A stretch of DNA of 64,000 nt from Streptomyces lanatus. Its GTDB lineage: Bacteria > Actinomycetota > Actinomycetes > Streptomycetales > Streptomycetaceae. Each line of letters begins with the position of its first letter. Position 1 is the first letter of the stretch. The translations under genes were made by a program, and so were the position numbers. The stretch spans positions 593,585-657,584 of the forward strand of contig NZ_BNBM01000003.1 of the NCBI RefSeq assembly GCF_014655715.1, given 5' to 3'. Shown here one piece after another: positions 53,061 to 63,460 of this stretch. The notes beneath the pieces are model-generated. The model did not search any database. It worked only from the letters and a program-made list of their open reading frames with translations, and was not told the origin of the DNA.

Positions 53061-55133
53061 TCAAACGTCGATACGGCCGAGATCGCGCAGCCAGGCGGCC
53101 GCGTTGCCGTCGGACGGCGCCCGCCAGTCACCGCGCGGCGAGAGCGAACCGCCCGCCGACACCTTCGGGCCGTTCGGCATCGCCGAGCGCTTGAACTGTG
53201 CGAACGCGAAGAAACGACGGCAGAAGACCTCCAGCCAGCGCCGGATCTCGGCCAGGTCGTACGCCACCCGCTTCGCCTCGGGGAACCCGGGGGGCCAGCT
53301 TCCGGCCTTGGGGTCGTGCCACGCGTGCCACGCCAGGAAGGCGATCTTCGACGGCCGGAAGCCGTACCGCAGGACGTGGAAGAGCGTGAAGTCGTGCAGC
53401 GCGTACGGCCCGATCTTCGACTCCGTCGACTGCATCTCCTCGCCCGGCACCAGCTCCGGGCTGATCTCGGTGTCGAGGATCGCGGCCAGCGTGTCGCTGG
53501 TCTCCTCGTCGAACTGCTCGCTGCCGATGACCCAGCGGATCAGATGCTGGATCAGCGTCTTCGGCACCCCGCCGTTGACGTTGTAGTGGCTCATCTGGTC
53601 GCCCACGCCGTACGTGGACCAGCCAAGGGCCAGCTCCGACAGGTCACCGGTGCCGAGCACGATGCCGCCGCGCTGGTTCGCGAGCCGGAAGAGATAGTCG
53701 GTGCGCAGGCCCGCCTGGACGTTCTCGAAGGTGACGTCGTACACCGGCTCGCCGGACGCGAAGGGGTGGCCCATCTCCTTGAGCATCAGCCGCGCGGTCG
53801 GCGTGATGTCCAGCTCGGCCGCGGTGACGCCGAGCGAGTTCATCAGCTTGTGGGCGTTGTCCTTGGTGTGGTCGCTGGTCGCGAACCCGGGAAGGGTGAA
53901 GGCGAGGATGTCGCTGCGCGGACGCCCGGCGCGGTCCATCGCGCGGGCGGCGACGATCAGCGCGTGCGTGGAGTCCAGACCGCCCGACACCCCGATGACG
54001 ACCTTCGGGCCGCCGATCGCACCCAGCCGCTGCTGAAGGCCCGCGACCTGGATGTTGTACGCCTCGTAGCAGTCGAGCGCGAGCCGGTCGGCGTCGGCGG
54101 GCACGAACGGGAAGCGCTCCACCCGGCGCTTGAGCCCGAGGTCGGCGGTGGGCGGGTCGAGCTGGAACAGGACCCGGCGGAAGTCACCGGTCCGCCCGGC
54201 GTGCGCGCGCCGGTTGTCGTCGAACGTGCCCATCCGGGCCCGCTCCTGCCGCAGCAGGTCCAGGTCCACGTCGGCCACCGCGTACTGCTCGTCCAGCGGG
54301 AAGCGGCCCGTCTCGGCGAGCAGGGCGCCGTTCTCGTAGATCATGGTCTGCCCGTCCCAGGACAGGTCCGTCGTGGACTCGCCCAGACCGGCCGCCGAGT
54401 AGACGTACGCCGCGAGACAGCGCGTCGACGCCGCCCGGCACAGCAGCCGACGGTCCTCGGCCCGGCCCACCGTGATCGGGCTGCCCGAGAGGTTCGCGAG
54501 CACGGTCGCGCCGGCCAGTGCCGCCTCCGCGCTCGGCGGCACCGGCACCCACATGTCCTCGCAGATCTCGGCGTGCAGGACGAGGCCGGGGACGTCCTCG
54601 GCCTCGAACAGCAGGTCCACGCCGAACGGGACCTCTTCACCGCCGACCCGGATCGTCCCGCCGCGCTCGTCCTCACCGGAGGCGATCTGGCGGCGCTCGT
54701 AGAACTCGCGGTAGTTCGGCGGGTACGACTTCGGGGCCACGCCGAGGATCCGGCCCCGGTGCACGATCACCGCGCAGTTGTAGATCCGGTGGCGATGCCG
54801 CAGCGGCGCGCCGACGACCAGCACCGGCAGCAGGTCCGCCGACCCGGCGACGACGGCCCCGAGCGCTTCCTCGACGTCATCGAGCACCGCGTCCTGGAGC
54901 AGCAGGTCCTCGATGGAGTAGCCGGTCAGGCCCAGCTCGGGGAAGACGGCGACCGCGACGCCCTCCCGCGCGCACGCGCGCGCCTGCCGCAGTACCGCCT
55001 CCGCGTTGGCGCGCGGGTCGGCGATGACGGTGTGGCCCGTACACGCGGCGACCCGCGCGAAGCCGTGCTGGTAGATCGACCAGAAGTTCAACGGACTTCC
55101 CCAGGAGAAGCAGACAGTGCTGGCATCGAGCAT
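53061..55133 (-). CDS. nadE: Glutamine-dependent NAD+ synthetase
   Basis: Makes NAD from deamido-NAD, ATP and glutamine. The 690 residues combine an N-terminal nitrilase-type glutaminase domain with catalytic triad Glu66 (FPELGLTG), Lys135 (VAPKSYPP) and Cys191 (HAEICEDMW), and a C-terminal synthetase domain with the ATP loop VSGGLDSTHA. The layout and length match the mycobacterial enzyme. The ATG at 55133 is chosen because recognisable sequence begins there; an upstream frame to 55562 would overlap the ABC gene. It starts 11 bases after that ABC transporter gene on the same strand, so it may be co-transcribed with the exporters. Confidence 0.95.
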   Translation of the reverse strand: MLDASTVCFSWGSPLNFWSIYQHGFARVAACTGHTVIADPRANAEAVLRQARACAREGVAVAVFPELGLTGYSIEDLLLQDAVLDDVEEALGAVVAGSADLLPVLVVGAPLRHRHRIYNCAVIVHRGRILGVAPKSYPPNYREFYERRQIASGEDERGGTIRVGGEEVPFGVDLLFEAEDVPGLVLHAEICEDMWVPVPPSAEAALAGATVLANLSGSPITVGRAEDRRLLCRAASTRCLAAYVYSAAGLGESTTDLSWDGQTMIYENGALLAETGRFPLDEQYAVADVDLDLLRQERARMGTFDDNRRAHAGRTGDFRRVLFQLDPPTADLGLKRRVERFPFVPADADRLALDCYEAYNIQVAGLQQRLGAIGGPKVVIGVSGGLDSTHALIVAARAMDRAGRPRSDILAFTLPGFATSDHTKDNAHKLMNSLGVTAAELDITPTARLMLKEMGHPFASGEPVYDVTFENVQAGLRTDYLFRLANQRGGIVLGTGDLSELALGWSTYGVGDQMSHYNVNGGVPKTLIQHLIRWVIGSEQFDEETSDTLAAILDTEISPELVPGEEMQSTESKIGPYALHDFTLFHVLRYGFRPSKIAFLAWHAWHDPKAGSWPPGFPEAKRVAYDLAEIRRWLEVFCRRFFAFAQFKRSAMPNGPKVSAGGSLSPRGDWRAPSDGNAAAWLRDLGRIDV

Positions 55134-55144
55134 AGATCGCCTGT

Positions 55145-57001
55145 TCAGCCCGGCGCCCCCGGCCGCTCCCCGTGCCACGACCGCCACAGCGCCGCGTACG
55201 ACCCGTCGGCCGCGACCAGCTCGTCGTGCGTGCCCAGCTCGGTGAGCAGGCCGTTCTCCATCACGGCCACACGGTCCGCGTCGCTGGCGGTGTGCAGCCG
55301 GTGGGCGATCGCGATGACGGTACGGCCCTGAAGTACGGCGGCCAGCGCCCGCTCGGTGTGCCGGGCGGTCGTCGGGTCGAGCAGCGCCGTCGCCTCGTCG
55401 AGGATCAAGGTGTGCGGGTCGGCGAGCACCACGCGGGCGAGGGCCAGCTGCTGGGCCTGTGAGCCGTCCGTGGCGCTGCCGCCGTCGCCGAGCGCGGTGT
55501 CGAGGCCGTCGGGCAGCCGCCGTACCCAGGAGTCCGCGCCGACCGCGGTGAGCCCGGCCCACAGCGCCTCGTCCGTGGCGGACGGCTCGGCGATACGGAG
55601 GTTGTCGCGGACCGTGCCGAGGAAGACATGGTGCTCCTGGGTGACCAGGACGACCTGGCGGCGCAGCTGCTCCGGGCCGAGCGCGACGACCGGCACTCCG
55701 CCGACGGTCACCGAGCCGGCGGTCGGCGCGTCCACGCCCGCGAGCAGCCGGCTCAGGGTCGTCTTCCCGGCGCCGGACGGGCCGACCACGGCGAGGCGTT
55801 CACCTGGGCGGACGGTCAGGTCGACGCCGCCCAGGACCTCGCCGCCCCGGTCGTAGGCGTAGCGCACGCCGGTCACTTCGATCAGGTCGTTCGCCGGGGC
55901 GGGGGCGCCGGTGTCGGTGGCTCGCGGGGCCTGCGCCAGGCCCTCCACGCGGGCGAAGGAGGCGCCGCTGCTCTGGAGTTGCTCGACGCGCATCAGGATC
56001 TCGTCCAGCGGCTCGCTCAGCTGTTGGACATAGAGGGCGGCGGACACGACCGAGCCGAGGCTCATCGCGCCGTGCTGCAGCAGGACCCCGCCGAGCAGCA
56101 GGACCGTGGCGACGGGGACGACGTACGACATGTCGACCGCCGGGAAGAACACGGTGCGCAGGAACAGGGTGTGGAAGCGGGTGCGGCGGGATGTCTCCAG
56201 GGCGTCCCGGCTCGCCGCGATCCTCTTCTCTTCGAGACGCAGCGCCTCCACCGTGCGGGCTCCGGTCACGGTCGCCGTGAGGATCTCCGCGACGTCGGAG
56301 GTGGCGGCGCCCTCGGCGAGGTAGCCGTCGCGTGCCCTGCGCAGATACCAGCGCAGGGCCCACCAGATGCCGCCGAAGCCGAGTACTCCGCAGAGGCCCA
56401 GGAGGGGGTTCAGGGTGATGACCGCCGCCAGCAGGAACACGGCCTGTACGGAGCTGATGAGCAGCTCCGGGCCCACGTCGCGCAGCGTGGTGCCGACCAG
56501 GGCGACATCGGTGGTGCCGCGTGTGGTGAGGTCGCCGGCGCCGGCTCGCTCCACGACGTTCGCGGGCAGGGCGAGGGTGCGGTCGACGAAGTCCTCACGG
56601 ACCCGGGCGAGGGTGCGTTCGCCGAAGCGGTGGCCCACGTAGCGGGCCCAGCGGGCCAGCAGCAGCTGGGCTGTCGCCGCTATCAGGATGGCGCCGGCCA
56701 GCTTGTCGACGGCGGTTGTGCCGTGGCCGGCTCTGACCTCGTCGATGATGCGGCCGACCAGGTAGGGGGCGGCCAGGCCTGCGATCGCTGCCGCGGAGTT
56801 GAGGGCGAGGACCGCGGTGAAAGAGCGGGCGTCGGCTCGGATCAGGCGGGTGGTGGCTCGGCGTACGTCTTTTGGCTCGGCGATGGGGAGGGTTTTGCGG
56901 CTTGGAGCTCGGGACTTGGGGTCGTCTGCCGGGTGCGGGTTGTGTGTGGCTGGTCGCGCAGTTCCCCGCGCCCCTTTGGGGCGGCGTTGCTGGGCCGTCA
57001 A
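55145..57001 (-). CDS. ABC exporter half-transporter with intact Walker motifs and degenerate signature
   Basis: The 618-residue subunit has a six-helix membrane domain (about 65-340) and an ATPase domain. Walker A is GPSGAGKT (Lys413) and Walker B LILDEAT, but the signature that should read LSGGQ is TDGSQAQQ (Ser514). Its start overlaps the stop of the 570-residue subunit as ATGA. That partner has the reverse pattern, so together they form one competent and one dead ATP site. The cargo is unknown; the family includes lipid, peptide and drug exporters. Compare with the second pair upstream. Confidence 0.9.
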   Translation of the reverse strand: MTAQQRRPKGARGTARPATHNPHPADDPKSRAPSRKTLPIAEPKDVRRATTRLIRADARSFTAVLALNSAAAIAGLAAPYLVGRIIDEVRAGHGTTAVDKLAGAILIAATAQLLLARWARYVGHRFGERTLARVREDFVDRTLALPANVVERAGAGDLTTRGTTDVALVGTTLRDVGPELLISSVQAVFLLAAVITLNPLLGLCGVLGFGGIWWALRWYLRRARDGYLAEGAATSDVAEILTATVTGARTVEALRLEEKRIAASRDALETSRRTRFHTLFLRTVFFPAVDMSYVVPVATVLLLGGVLLQHGAMSLGSVVSAALYVQQLSEPLDEILMRVEQLQSSGASFARVEGLAQAPRATDTGAPAPANDLIEVTGVRYAYDRGGEVLGGVDLTVRPGERLAVVGPSGAGKTTLSRLLAGVDAPTAGSVTVGGVPVVALGPEQLRRQVVLVTQEHHVFLGTVRDNLRIAEPSATDEALWAGLTAVGADSWVRRLPDGLDTALGDGGSATDGSQAQQLALARVVLADPHTLILDEATALLDPTTARHTERALAAVLQGRTVIAIAHRLHTASDADRVAVMENGLLTELGTHDELVAADGSYAALWRSWHGERPGAPG

Positions 57002-58710
57002 CTCAAGACCTCCTCGGCGTTCTCGTCCCGGGCCACCAACGCCCTGTATCCCGGCTCGCCGGCCAGCAGCTCGTGGTGGGTGCCCGTCGCCGCCACCTTG
57101 CCGTCCACCAGGTAGTGCACGGTGTCCGCGCGGTCCAGGAGCAGCGGGGACGTCGTCGTCACCAGCGTCGTGCGGCCCCGCCGGGACGCGTGGAGGCGTT
57201 CCGCGACCCTTGCCTCCGTGTGGGCGTCCAGGGCAGACGTCGGTTCCACCGCGAGGAGCACCTCCGGGTCGGCCAGCAACGCCCGGGTCAGGCGGACGCG
57301 TTGGCGCTGGCCGCCGGAGAGGTTGCGGCCCTGGGCGTCGATCGGGGTGTCGAGGGCGTCGGGGAGGCCCCGGACGATGTCCTCGGCGACGGCGGTGTGC
57401 AGCGCCTGTGCGAGGGCCGTCTCGTCCCGGTCCGCCTGCCCGGCGATCAGCTCGCGCAGCGTGCCCGCGAACAGGTCCGCCTCATGGTCGGCGACCAGGA
57501 TGCGGCCTCTGAGCTGCGGTAGCGCGATGTCGGAGAGCAGTGCGTCGCCCCAGGTCGCCGTCGATGGGACGTAGCGGCCGAGTCGGTCGACCACGTGCGC
57601 CGCGTCGGACGGCAGCGCGGTGGTCAGGGCGGTCAGGCGGCCCGGGAGCACCCGTACTCCGGACTCGGGGTCATGCAGGGCGGCCGGTTCCGCGGGGGCG
57701 TCGAGGGTGCCGGTGTCGGTCATCGGCTCCAGCCGCAGGAACCGTACGACCCGGCGTGCCGCCACCACACCGCGGGCCACCTGGTAGATGAACTCGACGA
57801 AGAACGCCACCGGCCGGACGAGGACCGCGACGAAGCCGTACACCGACACCAACTCGCCGACCGTGATCGTCCCTTCCGCGGCCATCCGTGCCGCCAGCCA
57901 GGTGACCACGGCCAGGAACAGCGTCGGCAGGCCGACGCCGAGCGCCTGCACCCAGCTGGTCACCGCACCGACCCGGTACCCCTGGGCGCGCAGCCGCTGG
58001 GAGTCGCGGTGGAAGGCGTCGGCGACCAGGTCCTTGCCGCCGAGGCCGTTCAGGACGCGCAGCCCGCCCGCGAGGTCGGCGATACGCGCGGTCAGGATGC
58101 TCTGCCGCTCCCGGTACTCCGTCTCGGTGCCCTGGAGCCGGCCCAGCAGCGGGCCGACCAGTACGGCCATCGCGGGCATCCCGAGCAGCACGATCACCGC
58201 GATCGGCACCGAGACGGACACCAGCAGCACGGCCACCGTCAGATAGGCGACGATCGCCCCGAACCCGGGCCCGATGACCGTCAGGGAGTTGCTGATGGTG
58301 TGGACGTCGCCCACTCCGATGGTGACGACCTCCCCGGCCCCGATCCGGCGCGGCAGCGCGGCGCCCAGCCGGACGGACTGGCCGACCAGGACCTTGATGG
58401 TGCGGAACATGGCGTCCATCCGCACCCGGGTCATGGTGCGGTGCCGCATGATGCTCAGCCACGAGTTGAAGACATGCACACCGGCCAGCACACCGGTCCA
58501 CGCGGCCAGCATCGCGTAGTCACCCGTCGCCAGCCCCTCGTCCACGGCCCGTGAGAGCAGATACGGCGATGCCGCCATCAGCACCATCCACACCGCGGAG
58601 ATCAGGGCGGCGAGGGTGGACCGTCCGGGTTGCTGGGTCACCAGCCACCACAGATAGCGCGCCCCGCCACGGCGGTCCGGCTCGCCCGGATCCTCGTACG
58701 CGTCGATCAC
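56998..58710 (-). CDS. ABC exporter half-transporter with lost Walker A and intact signature
   Basis: The 570-residue subunit has six helices, then an ATPase domain in which the Walker A glycine-lysine loop is gone (the position reads TTALPSDAAHVV) and Walker B lacks its Asp (LLAVEPTSALD). The signature NLSGGQRQR (Ser465) is perfect. It therefore cannot bind ATP normally itself but supplies the signature for the partner's ATP. The stop overlaps the partner's start by four bases. It begins 19 bases after the second exporter pair on the same strand. Confidence 0.9.
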   Translation of the reverse strand: MIDAYEDPGEPDRRGGARYLWWLVTQQPGRSTLAALISAVWMVLMAASPYLLSRAVDEGLATGDYAMLAAWTGVLAGVHVFNSWLSIMRHRTMTRVRMDAMFRTIKVLVGQSVRLGAALPRRIGAGEVVTIGVGDVHTISNSLTVIGPGFGAIVAYLTVAVLLVSVSVPIAVIVLLGMPAMAVLVGPLLGRLQGTETEYRERQSILTARIADLAGGLRVLNGLGGKDLVADAFHRDSQRLRAQGYRVGAVTSWVQALGVGLPTLFLAVVTWLAARMAAEGTITVGELVSVYGFVAVLVRPVAFFVEFIYQVARGVVAARRVVRFLRLEPMTDTGTLDAPAEPAALHDPESGVRVLPGRLTALTTALPSDAAHVVDRLGRYVPSTATWGDALLSDIALPQLRGRILVADHEADLFAGTLRELIAGQADRDETALAQALHTAVAEDIVRGLPDALDTPIDAQGRNLSGGQRQRVRLTRALLADPEVLLAVEPTSALDAHTEARVAERLHASRRGRTTLVTTTSPLLLDRADTVHYLVDGKVAATGTHHELLAGEPGYRALVARDENAEEVLS

Positions 58711-58729
58711 CTTTCGTCCCCCTGAAAAG

Positions 58730-60586
58730 TCACGCCAGACTGTCCCGCCACGCCCGGTGCAGATCCGCGAACCTGCCCGTCCCCGCGATCAGTTCGGCCG
58801 GTGCCCCGTCCTCGACGATCCGGCCGTGCTCCATGACCAGGACCCGGTCCGCGATCTCGACCGTGGACAGCCGGTGCGCGATGACGACGGCCGTACGTCC
58901 CTGCAGAACCGTCGACATCGCGCGCTGCACGGCCCGTTCGCCCGGGATGTCGAGGGAGCTGGTCGCCTCGTCGAGGATCAGTACGGCCGGGTCGGCGAGC
59001 AACGCCCGGGCGAACGCGACCAGTTGGCGCTGGCCCGCCGAGATACGGCCGCCCCGCTTGCGTACGTCGGTGTCGTAGCCGTCGGGCAGGGAGCTGATGA
59101 AATCGTGCGCGCCGATGGCCTTCGCGGCCCGCTCGATGTCCTCGCGGGTGGCGTCGGGGCGGCCGATGGCGATGTTCTCGGCGACCGTGCCGGAGAACAG
59201 GAACGCCTCCTGCGTCACCATCACCACCCCGCGCCGCAGCTCGGCCACGGCCAGCTCGCGCAGGTCGACGCCGTCCAGGAGGACCCGGCCGTCGGAGGGG
59301 TCGTAGAAGCGGGCCAGCAGCTTGGCGAGCGTCGACTTGCCCGCGCCGGTCGAGCCGACGACGGCGATGGTCTGCCCGGCCGGGATCCTGAGGTCGAAGC
59401 GGGGCAGCACCTCGCCGCCGGTGCGGTAGCCGAACCGGACGCCGTCGAAGACGACCTCGCGGCCGGGGTGTTCCCGCGAGCGGAGCGGCGGCAGCCGGGT
59501 CGGTTCCCGCGGCTCGGGCACGGACGGGGTCTGGGCCAGCAGACCGGCGATCTTCTCCAGGGAGGCCGCCGCCGACTGGTACGAGTTGAGGAACATGCCG
59601 AGCCGGTCGATCGGGTCGTACAGCCGCCGCAGATACAGCACGGCCGCCGCCAGCACACCGAGGGCGAGCGTGCCGCCCGCGACGCGGTGGGCGCCCCACA
59701 GCACGATCCCCGCGACCGCCGTGTTGGCGACCAGCCGGGAGCCGACGACGTAACGGGCCATTTCGAGGAGCGCGTCGCCGTTGGTCCGCTCGTGGTGGGT
59801 GTTGAGGACGCGGAAGTCGGCGTCGTTGGCGGCCTCGCGCCGGAACGCGCGCACCGGGCGGATGCCGTTCATCGTCTCCACGAACTTGACGATCACGGAC
59901 GCGATGGCGGTGGAGCGCAGCCGGTACACCCGACCGGCGCGCCGCTGATACAGCCGTACCAGGAGATACAGCGGCACGAACGAGGCCACGGCGACCGCGC
60001 CCAGGCCGAGGTCGAGCCACAGCAGCATCGCCGAGATGTAGACGAAGGACAGGATGACGGTGACGAGCTCCTGGAGCCCCTCGCTGAGGAGCTCGCGCAG
60101 GGACTCGACGTCCGTGGTGGAGCGGGAGATGAGCCGGCCCGAGGTGTAGCGCTCGTGGAAGTCGACGCTGAGGGCCTGGGCATGGCGGAAGATACGGCCG
60201 CGCAGATCGAGCAGCACGTCCTGGTTGACGCGGGCGGAGGCCAGGATGAACGCGTACTGCAGCGCGCCGGAGACGACCGCGCACAGCAGATAGCCGACGC
60301 CGACCGCGATCAGCGGCCCGAGGTCGTCCCGCCGGAACGCGGGCACCGCCGAGTCGATGGCGTACGCCACCAGCAGCGGGCCCGCCTGCACCGCCGCCTG
60401 CTGGAGCAGCAGCAGGAGCGTGGTGAGGGCGACGCGGGCCTTCATCGGCGCGAGCAGCGAGCGCAGAAGGGCGGCGGTGGCGCCCGGGGGAGTGGGCAGG
60501 ACGTCACGGTCGAACGGGTCGCCGCCCTTGGGGGGTTCCTCGGCGGGCTGTTCCTTGTCCGGTGCGGTGGCGGTGGTCGCCGTCAT
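58730..60586 (-). CDS. ABC exporter half-transporter with intact Walker B and altered signature
   Basis: The 618-residue subunit has six membrane helices (about 45-320), Walker A GSTGAGKS (Lys417), Walker [12 protein letters not shown] with the catalytic Glu, and an altered signature RISAGQRQL. The ATG at 60586 overlaps the stop of the 595-residue partner as ATGA. Longer frames to 61462 exist but run inside the partner gene. A Pro/Glu-rich start of about 30 residues precedes the first helix. Confidence 0.92.
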   Translation of the reverse strand: MTATTATAPDKEQPAEEPPKGGDPFDRDVLPTPPGATAALLRSLLAPMKARVALTTLLLLLQQAAVQAGPLLVAYAIDSAVPAFRRDDLGPLIAVGVGYLLCAVVSGALQYAFILASARVNQDVLLDLRGRIFRHAQALSVDFHERYTSGRLISRSTTDVESLRELLSEGLQELVTVILSFVYISAMLLWLDLGLGAVAVASFVPLYLLVRLYQRRAGRVYRLRSTAIASVIVKFVETMNGIRPVRAFRREAANDADFRVLNTHHERTNGDALLEMARYVVGSRLVANTAVAGIVLWGAHRVAGGTLALGVLAAAVLYLRRLYDPIDRLGMFLNSYQSAAASLEKIAGLLAQTPSVPEPREPTRLPPLRSREHPGREVVFDGVRFGYRTGGEVLPRFDLRIPAGQTIAVVGSTGAGKSTLAKLLARFYDPSDGRVLLDGVDLRELAVAELRRGVVMVTQEAFLFSGTVAENIAIGRPDATREDIERAAKAIGAHDFISSLPDGYDTDVRKRGGRISAGQRQLVAFARALLADPAVLILDEATSSLDIPGERAVQRAMSTVLQGRTAVVIAHRLSTVEIADRVLVMEHGRIVEDGAPAELIAGTGRFADLHRAWRDSLA

Positions 60587-62370
60587 CGGCCGTCCTCCTC
60601 GGTGCCAGCCATCAGATGGGCGTACTCGGCGTTGCTCCGCAGCAGTTCCTGGTGGGTGCCGACCGCGGTGACACGGCCGTCGGAGAGCAGGGCGACGCGG
60701 TCCGCGAGCAGCACGGTGGACGGGCGGTGGGCCACGATGAGGGCGGTGGTCTCCGCGAGCACGTCCCGCAGGGCGGCCTCGACGGCGGCCTCGGTGTGCA
60801 CATCGAGCGCGGACAGCGGGTCGTCCAGGACGAGGAACCGGGGCCGTCCGACGACCGCCCGCGCGAGCGCGAGGCGTTGACGCTGGCCGCCGGAGAGGCT
60901 CAGGCCCTGCTCGCCGACCTGGGTCCCGGTCCCGCCCGGCAGGTCGTGCGCGAACGCCGCCTGCGCGACGGACAGGGCCCGCTCCAGCTCCGGTTCTCCC
61001 GCGCCGTCCTCGGCGCCCATGAGGACGTTCTCGGCGACGCTGGCCGAGAACAGGGTGGGTTCCTCGAAGGCGACGGCCACGAGTGCCCGCAGTTCCTCGC
61101 GGGTCATCGCGGTGATGTCCCGCCCGTCGAGGGTGATCCGGCCGGACGTCACCTCGTGCAGCCGGGGAACCAGGGCGGTGAGGGTGGTCTTGCCGCTGCC
61201 CGTCGCTCCGACGAGGGCCATGGATTCGCCGGGGCGGATGTGGAGGTCGATGTGGTCGAGGGTGGGCGGGGAGTCGGCGGGGGCGTCGGGGTAGCGGAAC
61301 CGCACGTCGTGGAACCGGAGTCCGAGGTCCGTGCCGTCCGTCTTCGCCGTCGCGACCTGATGGCCCTCCGGCTCCTCGTCCATCACCTCGAAGTACCGCT
61401 CCGTGGCTGTCGCCGCCTCCTGGCTCATCGCCAGCAGGAACCCGATCGAGTCCACCGGCCACCTCAGCGCCAGCGCCGTCGACAGGAACGCCACCAGCGT
61501 GCCCGCCGACAGTTCCCCGTCCGCCACCTGCACCGAGCCCAGCACCAGCGCCGCCCCGATGGCGAGTTCCGGCAGCGTCACGATGACGCCCCAGATCGTC
61601 GCCAGCAGCCGCGCCTTGCGCAGCTCGGTGCCGCGCAGGGTGCCCGACAGGTCCCGGAACGCCCGCGCCTGGCTGCGATGCCGGCCGAACCCCTTGATGA
61701 TCCGGATCCCGAGGACGCTCTCCTCGACGACCGTCGTCAGATCACCGACCTGGTCCTGCGCACGCCGCGCGACATCCGCGTACCGCTTCTCGAAGATCAC
61801 GCAGGTGACCATCACGGGCACCGCCGGGATCAGGATCACCAGCCCAAGCGTCCAGTCCTGGAGCAGCATGATGATGACGCCGACGAGAATCGTCACGCTG
61901 TTGACCAGCAGAAAGGTCAGGGGGAACGCGAGGAACATCCGCAGCAGCATCAGATCGGTGGTGCCCCGCGACAGCAGCTGGCCCGACGCCCACCGGTCGT
62001 GGAAGGCCACCGGAAGCCGCTGCAGATGCCGGTACAGATCGGCCCGCATCCCCGCCTCGACGCCCGCCAGCGGCCGCGCCACCAGCCATCGCCGCAGCCC
62101 GAACAGCAGCGCCTCCGCGAACCCGAGCAGCAGCAGACACAGCGCCCCGAGCCATACGCCGGCCGGATCCCGGTCGGCGACCGGCCCGTCCACCATCCAC
62201 TTCAGGACGAGCGGGATGACCAGCGACATGCATGAGGCGACGATCGCCACGCCCGCGGCCGTGAACAGCCGCACCCGCACGGGACGGACGTACGGCCACA
62301 GGCGCAGCAGCGTACGTACGGCTGAACGTCGTTCGGACCTGTCCTCGGCGTCTGCACGTGTCGTCACCAT
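60583..62370 (-). CDS. ABC exporter half-transporter with intact signature and Asp in place of the catalytic Glu
   Basis: The 595-residue subunit has six helices, Walker A GATGSGKT (Lys394) and a perfect signature LSLSGGQRQR, but Walker B ends VLDDPLSALD, with Asp replacing the hydrolytic Glu. It complements the 618-residue partner, as in heterodimeric exporters with one consensus site. It is the first gene of a minus-strand run of five (62370 to 53061) with overlaps or gaps under 20 bases. The 184-base gap to the divergent ATPase gene must contain its promoter; I see no convincing boxes. Confidence 0.92.
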   Translation of the reverse strand: MVTTRADAEDRSERRSAVRTLLRLWPYVRPVRVRLFTAAGVAIVASCMSLVIPLVLKWMVDGPVADRDPAGVWLGALCLLLLGFAEALLFGLRRWLVARPLAGVEAGMRADLYRHLQRLPVAFHDRWASGQLLSRGTTDLMLLRMFLAFPLTFLLVNSVTILVGVIIMLLQDWTLGLVILIPAVPVMVTCVIFEKRYADVARRAQDQVGDLTTVVEESVLGIRIIKGFGRHRSQARAFRDLSGTLRGTELRKARLLATIWGVIVTLPELAIGAALVLGSVQVADGELSAGTLVAFLSTALALRWPVDSIGFLLAMSQEAATATERYFEVMDEEPEGHQVATAKTDGTDLGLRFHDVRFRYPDAPADSPPTLDHIDLHIRPGESMALVGATGSGKTTLTALVPRLHEVTSGRITLDGRDITAMTREELRALVAVAFEEPTLFSASVAENVLMGAEDGAGEPELERALSVAQAAFAHDLPGGTGTQVGEQGLSLSGGQRQRLALARAVVGRPRFLVLDDPLSALDVHTEAAVEAALRDVLAETTALIVAHRPSTVLLADRVALLSDGRVTAVGTHQELLRSNAEYAHLMAGTEEDGR

Positions 62371-62554
62371 CAGCAGCGAGCCTACGGATCGCCACTGACA
62401 CTGCCCAGCGAGTTTTGGCCGGTCCGCGATCGGCCGCTGGTCCTACGACCTGCGTGTTCGGGGGGTCGTACAGCCGCCATCGACCGATCGGCTGATGTGC
62501 CTTCTGGCGCGACGGCCGATGTGCGAGCCCTCGCCGCGCCGCGACCCTGATGCC

Positions 62555-63456
<902 letters not shown>

Positions 63457-63460
<4 letters not shown>

